Positions 56,008 through 64,000 of a stretch of DNA of 64,000 nucleotides are shown here, one piece after another. Source of the DNA: Hydnum rufescens UP504 (Eukaryota > Basidiomycota > Agaricomycetes > Cantharellales > Hydnaceae); contig MU128936.1 of assembly GCA_014904985.1 (NCBI GenBank), positions 1-64,000 of the forward strand, given 5' to 3'. The position numbers were made by a program, and so were the translations under genes. The notes under the pieces were generated by a model. It was not told where the DNA came from, made no database searches, and saw only the letters and a program-made list of their open reading frames with translations. Numbering within the stretch: the stretch's first letter is position 1; each line of letters begins with the position of its first letter.

Positions 56008-58982
56008 ATGTCAGACCCTAACCACTGTTCGTGGCTTGACGACGACCATGACCATGATCCCGATGACCCTGACTTGGACACCCTTCGTCTCGCCGACCTT
56101 GAGCCATGGATGGACGACGCCTACGCTAGGCAACTCTGTGACCTCATGGCTTGGTCCGTCCACTCCATCTACATTCCTCCCGTACAACCACAATCTATTC
56201 CACACTCAGACCTCCCTCTCATCCCCAACAACCCTGGCTACCTCTTCCTCACTTTCTATAATTCCTCAGCTACTACTGCCGTCCTCTCTCAACTCCAGGC
56301 TGCTAACTCTGCACAAGCCCAGGCTGGCTTATCCCCAGTTCTCATGCCAAATTCAACTCGTCCCCTCAACCTCACTCTCGCTGGTCCCGCCGATACTATA
56401 GCTGCTCACACCCACACTCAAGCCCAAAATATCACCTCCGCCTCTCCCTCCCCTGCTTCTCGCGCTCCAGCCGGCACCTCCCAACCTCCACCCTCTCTTC
56501 TTTCCCCACCTGCCCACACCCTTGGATCCGCCCCCCCAACCCTCGCCGCCCCACCGCGTGCTCAGGAGTACAGCATATTCGTCGGCGACTTAGCTCCCGA
56601 AGTCACTAATGCGGACCTCGTAGAGGTCTTCAAGGATCCCACCAAGGGTCTGCGTCCTGATCGTGAGCCTCGTAATATTCGCCCCTTTCTCAGCTGTAAA
56701 AGTGCAAAGATTATGCTCGATACCGTCACTGGTATCTCTCGAGGCTATGGATTTGTTCGCTTTACTGAGGAATCTGATCAGCGTCGTGCCCTTATCGAGA
56801 TGCAGGGTCTCTACTGTCTTTCAAGACCAAGTAGGCTATTCTACTATTCCATCTCTCTCCTCTATAACTCAAAGTTATTTTCAGTGCGTATATCGAATGC
56901 GACTGCCAAGGCGAGAGGTCCCACTGCCCCTCCTATACGTACCAACAATTTGCAACCCAGTCAGAGTCCAGATACTTCCTCAGCTCAACCACTATCTATG
57001 TCTTCCGTTCCATTTGGTGTCATTGATCGTGCACCCTCGCGTCTGTCTTCTGGTGCAAGTGACAGTGCCGTCCAATTCTTCCAGGCCCGGAGCGTGTCTT
57101 CTCCAATCGCCGCCCAATCCGCGCCTACGGCCCCGGGTCCCTCCGCCTCCCAATCATTGCTTGGCACGTTTCTTCAACATTCCGCTGTGGCTCGCCAACA
57201 GCAATCATCAGCTTTGTCGTCTCATCCTTCCCAACATGTGTCCGATCATAGTACACCCCATCGTCCCGCTTCGTCCCTTTCTTACTCCAGTTCCATTGAC
57301 CCTCCGCGTCTACATCCCATGACTATCAACGACGTCCCTCCCAATCTGATTGCCGAGATCGCGACGCTTGCCAAAACTGGGCAATTGGACAACATTGTGG
57401 CAGCTTACTCCTCGTCCACTGGTCCTGTACAGGCTGATAAACTGGATCTCACATCGCAGCGGACAACGACATCGCAGATACCCATGAGCTATTCAACTAT
57501 TCGGACATCAGATGGACAGTTGCAAACTCCCAGTGGGGCACTGCTCACCCATGCAGGCGGAGGGAGCGGCCCGAGTTCTTCGGGCAGGTCAAGCAACGCA
57601 CCTTCTCCTGCTCCTAACATTACTGGTGTGGGGGTTTTCCCTAGTCAACACAATTCACAACAGCAGTCAGCTAAGGCGACCGAATTCGATGCATTCGCGG
57701 CTGATAGTACGGCAGGCAGTGTAGGGAACAGCACTGATCAATATAATACAACTGTGAGTTCCAGGTTCGTTCTACGCGACGGCAAGCCTAACCTCATTTG
57801 GTATGCAAAAGGTTTTTGTCGGAGGCTTGTCGGGCTTAGTCCCCGAAGATACATTGCGCTCCTTTTTTTCTCCTTTTGGAGACATTCACTATGTGCGTTT
57901 TTTTCTCATTCACTCCCCAACTCCCTCGGAAGCTTGTTTTTATGACACCTTGTCCTGTGTCGTAGGTCAAAATCCCCCCTGGAAAAGGATGCGGTTTCGT
58001 CCAATTTGTCCGTAAGGCGGATGCTGCCCGAGCCATCGAGAAGATGCATGGCTATTCTATAGGCGGGAGTAAAATCCGTCTGAGCTGGGGTCGCAGCCAA
58101 TGTGAGACATCGTACCTCAGTTTAGTCTATAACTAAACTGACTCCTTCTTCTTAGTCAATGCGGCCCAAGCTGCCCGAGCGACCATGGCTGACAGCTTAA
58201 ACCAAGTCCAATTGAGCGAGAACCCAGCTATACAGAGCGTTGAACCCAAGCAGCAGGGACAACCAACTTCCACGTCTGCCACAATATCTTCGGCCTCGTT
58301 CCAGGCTCCGAACGCCATCCAGGGCATGCGACGGTATCCCCAGCAGCCACAGCAACCTCGCTCACGGATGTTCGGTGTTGGATTCTCTCCATTTTCACCT
58401 GAAATAAACGCCAGCGGATTCCTGCCTCCCTCTTCATTGATATCAACAGTCCCAGCACCTCCTTCCTTGCCACAGCAAGCGGCGCGCACGTATGAGAACG
58501 TTGTCCCTGGTTACGATCGCACTGCATCTTCTCCTTCATACCGCGGAGCCTCTGGTCATCTTCCACAGCAGTCTCAATCTCGGCCGTCCCTGATCCCAGA
58601 GCAAACTAGATCTCATCCCACATTCCCTCAGCAGCCAGATTCTTATTCATACCCGAATTCGGATGGCCCCCTGCAACAGCGACAGATATTCTCTAATCCT
58701 GCTCCAGGGTCTTCAGACTTATACAATGTGGGTCATGGGGGATCCAGATATCCATATGGATCAAGTGCGCTCTATCTTGATGAGCGTACAGACGACGTAC
58801 AAAGGTTCCATTCTAATTCTTATGCCGATCTGGGACGAAGTATGGCCAATCTAACCTTGGATAGCCCACCCAACGGAGCCAGTTTTTCAAGTGGTTTTAC
58901 TTCATCCCCCCCGATCACTGAGTATGGGTTTCCGCCTATTGCGTCTTACAACCTCGATAGCAGACAAGAGCACGCCCAGTAG
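56008..58982 (+). CDS. Triple-RRM RNA-binding protein, Nam8/Ngr1/Csx1-like
   Basis: These proteins bind U-rich RNA and act in splicing or mRNA stability under stress. The first RRM is at about residues 25-125 (LRLADLEPWMDDAYARQLC, with YLFLTFYN). A proline/alanine-rich linker follows. The second RRM reads YSIFVGDLAPEVTNADL, RPFLSCKSAKIMLDTVTG, SRGYGFVRFTEESDQ and LYCLSRP, joined through an intron to MRISNATAK. After a long serine-rich linker and an intron comes the third RRM: VFVGGLSGLVPEDTLRSFF, FGDIHY joined to VKIPPGKGCGFVQFV and IRLSWGRSQ. The tail is Q/S/P-rich. The joins checked keep frame. The ATG at 56,008 is the first after a pyrimidine-rich leader. Confidence 0.85.
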
Positions 58983-59823
58983 CTCCTATTTATTGGTATG
59001 TCATACTGCTGCATGGCCTCTGACCATTCTGCTCACGGAAACGTACACTGCAGTAACCATGTTACTTCCGCAAGCAAAAGTCTTTCTCCATCGTTATTTG
59101 TTATGTACGCCCACATTGCCCCCGGTCACTGTTTTTCTTTCCCCCGCTGTCTCCACCCCCGCGTACCCCCACTTGCATTTGAGGTTGCATTCCGAAGGCC
59201 CATCTTCCACTTTCTTGGACTCGATCGTATCTTTTATCCACTTCTCTATCGACACTCTACACATCCACACAGCTAGCTTGGCCACTTCAACATCATCACC
59301 GTCCCTCCAACTTGCGTCTCACCCCTTTTTATCCTTTTTTTATCTCTCCACATTTCTATCCGCATCCCCCGTTACGCAGCATCATGTTTGCTCTCCACGA
59401 AAAGACCTCAAAATCGTCGGGCCTTGCGCACACGTCTTTTATGAATTGCTTTTCTGCTCATAGTCATAGTGAACCTTTTGTTTTGCATGTTTCCACCTGT
59501 CCTTCTCTCGTTCTGTCACTTTGCCTCTCCAATGTGTTACTAAAGTTCTTTAAAAAAGACAATTGAACTCCAGAAGGTTACGAATATAGGTACTGACCTC
59601 GGCAAAAGCCGAGACCATCGCGGAGATACGTATGTGGCGCGGTGTTTTGGCGCTTACCTAACAACCCTTTGCCCCGACTGTTCAAAAGGAATTCTCCAGA
59701 CCATCAAACGGTAACGATCCATTCCCTTGCTCCCCATCCCGCGCTCCTCTCCCTTCCTCTATCATAGTTAGCCCCAGATATCTCTCGCATTTTCTTCCTG
59801 CTCACGCGTCCCTCATCTCATAG
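58983..59823. other. Intergenic region between the RRM gene and 14-3-3
   Basis: A pyrimidine-rich 3' UTR and promoter region with long open frames of low-complexity composition. I see no gene. Confidence 0.45.
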
Positions 59824-60801
59824 ATGTCTGATACTCGCGAAGACTCCGTATATCTCGCCAAGCTCGCTGAGCAAGCTGAGCGATACGAAGGTACCCCCGC
59901 TCCGCCACCACGATAACACGTGCTGATCATGTTCATCTATCGCGTCAGAAATGGTTGAGAACATGAAGCGGGTCGCTTCATCCGACCAGGAGCTCACCGT
60001 CGAAGAGCGCAACCTCCTATCCGTGGCTTACAAGAACGTCATTGGGGCTCGCCGCGCTAGCTGGAGAATCGTCTCCTCCATCGAACAGAAGGAAGAATCC
60101 AAGGGCAATGAAGCTCAAGTCGTTATGATCAAGGGCTACCGAGAGAAGGTTGAGGCCGAACTCGCCAAGATTTGCGAAGACATTCTCGATGTTCTCGATA
60201 AGCACCTCATTCCTTCCGCTGCATCCGGCGAGTCCAAGGTCTTCTACCACAAGATGTAAGTTATCGTGCTATGGTAAGGAATGGATTACGCGTCTGACTA
60301 CGCGCTTTCTTTCCCTTGCTCTTGCTGCCCACTATTAGGATGGGTGACTATCACCGTTATCTCGCTGAATTTGCCACCGGTGACAAGCGGAAAGACTCGG
60401 CGGACAAATCTCTCGAGGCTTATAAGGCAGCTTCAGAGGTTGCCGTGACCGAACTTCCCCCGACACACCCCATCCGTCTGGGCCTCGCCTTGAACTTCTC
60501 CGTCTTTTACTACGAAATTCTCAACTCTCCCGACCGCGCTTGTCACCTTGCAAAGCAAGCATTCGACGATGCTATCGCTGAGCTCGACACGCTTTCCGAG
60601 GAGAGCTACAAAGATTCTACTCTCATCATGCAATTACTCAGGGACAACCTTACTTTGTGGACTTCAGACATGCAAGAATCGGGTGAGTTGTCCTATCAAC
60701 GTTCCGCATTGTTTCTGATCATATATTCACGTGCTCTAGCAGAGAAAGCGGACGTCAACAAGGATGAACCAAATGCAGAGGCACCCACGGAAGAGGCGTA
60801 A
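59824..60801 (+). CDS. 14-3-3 protein
   Basis: This dimeric adaptor binds phosphoserine/threonine motifs in many pathways. Exon 1 (59,824 to about 59,889) gives [20 protein letters not shown]. Exon 2 gives [40 protein letters not shown] (a 14-3-3 signature) and KVFYHKM. Exon 3 gives [13 protein letters not shown], then [40 protein letters not shown] and [19 protein letters not shown] (the second signature). The last exon adds the acidic tail ending APTEEA. The basic groove residues (K, RR, RY) are in place. Length is about the family norm of 250-260 residues, and the joins are in frame. Confidence 0.96.
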
Positions 60802-61154
60802 ACTGCGTGGTTCCTGCGTCTTTTGTTGCTTCACTGTTTAGGCCCTCTCGCTAGCGTAAATATTTCTCCTTACTCTCGCATTTTGGTGCACACACACATG
60901 TCTTGAGCAGTCCGTCCGCTCACACGCGCTGTCTTCCTCGCCTTTACATCCAAGGTGCAAGCCGGAAGGTTTTTTTTTTTTTAGCAGAGATTCGTTTTAC
61001 CGTATCCCCCTTATTAAAACGCCCTGCCGTGATAAACATCTGAGCTGCTCCTTACTAGTGTGAACGTGGAAACAAAGGAATCGTTGCATCTCCGACTGGG
61101 TATATGAGATACAGGTTCATGAACAAAGGGTCTAAATCCAAAGCCACCCATCAA
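60802..61154. other. Intergenic region between convergent genes
   Basis: 3' ends of the 14-3-3 gene and the GMC gene. A run of 12 T lies at about 60,970. No gene. Confidence 0.5.
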
Positions 61155-63884
61155 TCAAGGGCTGAAATGATACTCCACCTTGATCAGATCTGCAGCTCTT
61201 TCAGCGATCATGTACATTGAAGCTTGTGTGTGCGCAGAGATTATAAATGGCTGAACAAGGCGACGCGGCATAGCGTGACAAGGACGGAGAGTGAAGGGCC
61301 ACATTAGCAGTCAATCAACCAAGGAAAATGGTTGTAATACTTACGACTACACTGGAGTCAACGACGCGAAGAGAGCTTACGCCCTTGACTTTAAGGTCCG
61401 GGTCGACGACGCCAGTGCTGCATCCCCGCTTTGACATGGCTGCGGTACAACTTGGACTGTTGAGGGTCATACATGAGAAGTGGTGGAAAGGGTGATTATT
61501 TCAGTTATGTTAGGGAGGGAGTGAGTTTTCAGTCGTCTAGACAAACGATATATAGAAAAGAATTCAGATACTTACTGCCAGATTGTAGTTGCTATGGGAA
61601 GAACAGAGCGAAAATTGGTGTCAGAAGCATGTATGCATTGGATAGGGGGGATCCTCAACTCCATTCTTCGATATATTCCCTCAGGTCGTCGTCATCCTTT
61701 ACGTTGGCAAAGGCCCCATACGGACGAATAATGTAATCTTTGAAGATGGGCGCAGAGGCGAACTTTTGGACTTGTTTGAGGGCTGATGGTCCCAAGAAAC
61801 AGGGATGATGTCAGAACGCGAAGCTCCGTATTTCATCCGCGAGGAATGTGTCCTTTACGTACCGGTAAACATTACATGACGATCGTACTCGGACCCAAGT
61901 AGGTTGAGGTCAATAATAGGGTCATCGAATGGATCCGACGAAGCCAGCTCCACGGATCCACGAGAATTTGGAGATACCACAATGCAGCCCATAACAACAT
62001 AGTTGCCTTCCGCAGGCGTTGAGTCTTCCAGCACTCTCAGGAAACCGGGCTGCGTAGGTGGATGGCATGTTACTTATAAGTGAATGCAGAAGAAAAAAGA
62101 GCTGACCCCGAAAATTAGTTCATAATGAGGGGTATTTGGACCCGCAACGGGGTCATCGGGCCCTCCAACGAATGGAGAGTCTTGTGGTAGTCTATCGAAA
62201 AGAACTGCACCAGCTAGTCCGTTCGCCAGTCCACCTACGCCAGACGAGTGGTCAGGGTCTTTGCTAATTGACTCCGTTTGATAAAGGAGAGTACCAGCGT
62301 GGGCCTTCATATACTGTTCAAACTCCTTGGCTGCGTACGCGGGGTCATTGTTAATGGAGTCTGGAGTATCCTTTGCGTTAACCTCGAACTTGCTGAAAGG
62401 GAAATCTTGCTTCAACAAATTCCTACGATATACAGACCAAATAAGGCATACTTGACGATCCAGCAATGGTCCTGGGCAGAGGACTCAGTTCCATGGTCCT
62501 GAATGGAACAGGAAGAGCTTATCTACCTGGAGTCCCTTTCCGACATCCGGTAGGTCCTTCACCACTGGTATGTTCTTCGCCTCAAGGGCATCACGTGGAC
62601 CAATGCCAGAGAGAAGGAGTAGCTGGGGAGTCGCAATCGCACCCGCGGACAGGATCACTTCCTTCGTCGCGGAGACTTTGTAAATCGGGGCTATAGTAAA
62701 GCGACTTGAGTGACTCTCTGACCATCCGGATCTCAACCACGTACAGTTCGCGGCATGTGCAAAGAAGACTCCCCCCACCCTCGGGACCGCTTTCTCGGAT
62801 GAACAGTAGGAGAGTGAAGTGACTTGGGCCTCGATAAGGATGTCGAAATTGGGACGTGCGACAACGTCAGGGGAGAGATATCGGGTGGAGCTGTTCCTGA
62901 CTCCACCACCAACTGTACTTGTGAGCCAGCCTACAGAAAGATTCGAGGGTGTATACTTGAGAATGTCTGTTCCAAGATAGAGAGGATTTGAATAATTACC
63001 GAGCCCAAGGGGATTTCCCGAATTGTTGTTCTTGTTGTAGGGAAACTCGGGTAGCTCGTTGCTCACCTCAATGACACGAGTGTTGAAATCATATGTATGA
63101 TTAGGGAGACTAATTGAAATAGGTCCACCTGCCCCGTAGCAGGATGGGTCGGTTTCGCCAGTGATATCACGGAATTCTGTTGGCGGTACGAAATTCTCGG
63201 CCTTGGCATGAAAGAATGAGCATACTGCGACGCCGCAGCGGATGAAGCCTTACCTTTCGAGCATATGGTAGGAGAGACGCCCAGCCCCACCCTTCGTCTT
63301 CGGTAACTGATGCAATTCGGTTGTAATCCTCTGCTGAACCCCGGGTATAAACATTATAATCTATGATTACAGAGTTTGAGAGAATGAACGAAATATTGGC
63401 ATCAGAGACGCACGTATAGATGTGGAACCTCCCAAAATTTTCCCTCGGGGATAGGGCAGGGACCTGCCACGGAGATTTAGTTGAGGAGCAAGGGTATAAT
63501 TCCTGGGAACCAAGCAAAGTCATAGTGAACATGGAGTGATTCAATGGATCATAAAATTATAGGACCAGTTGTAGGGTTTATTGGGGGATGCAGATGCCGA
63601 GAGTACGGGCACCGCTATTTCCTGTATTCCGGCATCACTTCCTCCGGCTTCAATGAGCAGTACGGACCAATCTGGGTTTTCTGAAAGTCTGTTTGCAATG
63701 ACGACGCCCGCATTCCCCGCCCCGACTACACGGGGTAAAAGGAATTGAAGACCGACTTCGAGTGAGTTGCAAGGAATACGTACCTATTATAAAGTCGTAT
63801 GACTTGGAATTTACAACTTCGAGCTCCTTAATGATTGCTATAGCAGAAATGAGGTCAAAATTCAGAGGCCAGTGTGAAAAGTTG
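61155..63884 (-). CDS. GMC oxidoreductase (aryl-alcohol oxidase-like)
   Basis: This is an FAD enzyme that oxidises alcohols and makes hydrogen peroxide; in such fungi it is often secreted and linked to lignocellulose decay. Landmarks on the minus strand: SKSYDFII joined to VGAGNAGVVIANRLSENPDW and LLIEAGGSDAG, then VIIDYNVYTRGSAEDYNRIA, the second signature GAIATPQLLLLSGIGP, LPDVGKGLQ joined to DHCWIV, RGSVELASSDPFDDPIIDLN and IFKDYIIRPYGAF. The catalytic region TIW-H-PSCTAAMS has its His codon split by an intron. Next come GVVDPDLKVKGVSSLRVVDS and AHTQASMYMIAERAADL, with the second catalytic His. The stop is at 61,155. More than eight short introns are needed. The first exon and any signal peptide (beyond 63,850) are not resolved and may lie outside the window. 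Confidence 0.82.
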
Positions 63885-64000
63885 TGGAATACAGACGCAT
63901 GAGCGAAAGCAGTCTCTAGGGGCTGATAGAGGAGGGCACTGTTTATATGTTCACGGGTGTTGCATTTCCTAGGATGTCGTGGGTACATATATTCGTAGTC

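Noticed and set aside
58891..59463. Open frame overlapping the end of the RRM gene
   Set aside because: It is out of frame with the conserved exons and pyrimidine-rich, as expected for 3' UTR; no start or domain.
60965..60985. T run as a retrotransposon tail
   Set aside because: There is no element sequence on either side. It lies in the intergenic stretch after 14-3-3.
61440..61480. Apparent loss of the first catalytic His (Ser in its place) in the GMC oxidoreductase
   Set aside because: The Ser is read from an intron end. The upstream exon ends in CA before GTAAGT and the next exon starts with T, giving His in the expected place (TIW-H-PSCTAAMS).
1..64000. CRISPR arrays, bacterial operons, rRNA genes
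   Set aside because: None seen. The intron-rich gene structure is eukaryotic throughout.

Overview
The window is nuclear DNA of a filamentous fungus, most likely an Agaricomycete basidiomycete. Coding regions are cut by many short introns (about 50-60 nt). The gene families point the same way: a FunK1-type fungal kinase, a GMC oxidoreductase, a class V chitin synthase with a myosin motor, berberine-bridge-like oxidases and a small coiled-coil family (Mug135-like). A Rhizoctonia/Ceratobasidium-type (Cantharellales) source fits but is inference only.

Positions 1-19,700 are a rearranged, repeat-built region. A unit of about 5.4 kb occurs twice in direct orientation (about 220-5,672 and 14,333-19,702). 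Each copy carries a Mug135-like gene and a Vma12-type V-ATPase assembly factor on the minus strand. The first copy is also flanked by a 1.1 kb inverted pair (1-1,121 and 6,699-7,823). Three remnants of one FAD-linked (BBE-like) oxidase gene lie between the units, one of them inverted, next to a perfect nested palindrome at 12,660-12,728. A lone gene with a PD-(D/E)XK-like core lies at 10,213-11,622. The right end of the second unit falls in the short gap between the start codons of the VMA12-like gene and the WD40 gene WDR68/DCAF7, so this copy looks like the ancestral locus.

Positions 19,708-33,050 hold the WDR68/DCAF7 gene, a nearly complete Tad/I-like LINE on the minus strand (ORF1 with zinc knuckles; ORF2 with endonuclease, reverse transcriptase and RNase H), a decayed stretch, and a FunK1 kinase.

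Positions 34,378-64,000 are a compact housekeeping region: chitin synthase (2,016 codons over 13 exons), CDC7-like kinase, Rrp7, a coiled-coil protein (possibly ADIP/SSX2IP-like), a peroxisomal-type Nudix hydrolase, cyclophilin-RRM (PPIL4-like), ubiquitin hydrolase (Ubp1-like), EVE-domain protein (THYN1-like), triple-RRM protein (Nam8/Ngr1/Csx1-like), 14-3-3 and a GMC oxidoreductase. Three divergent gene pairs, VMA12/WDR68 included, have start codons only 23-49 bp apart. Two genes need GC-AG introns, and two contain micro-exons of 16-25 nt.

One pattern runs through the window. WDR68 (four sites), CDC7 (one), VMA12 copy B (one), the LINE (four) and one BBE remnant (one) have frame breaks that would each be mended by one extra base, nearly always in a homopolymer run. 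This suggests sequence error or very recent decay rather than old pseudogenes.
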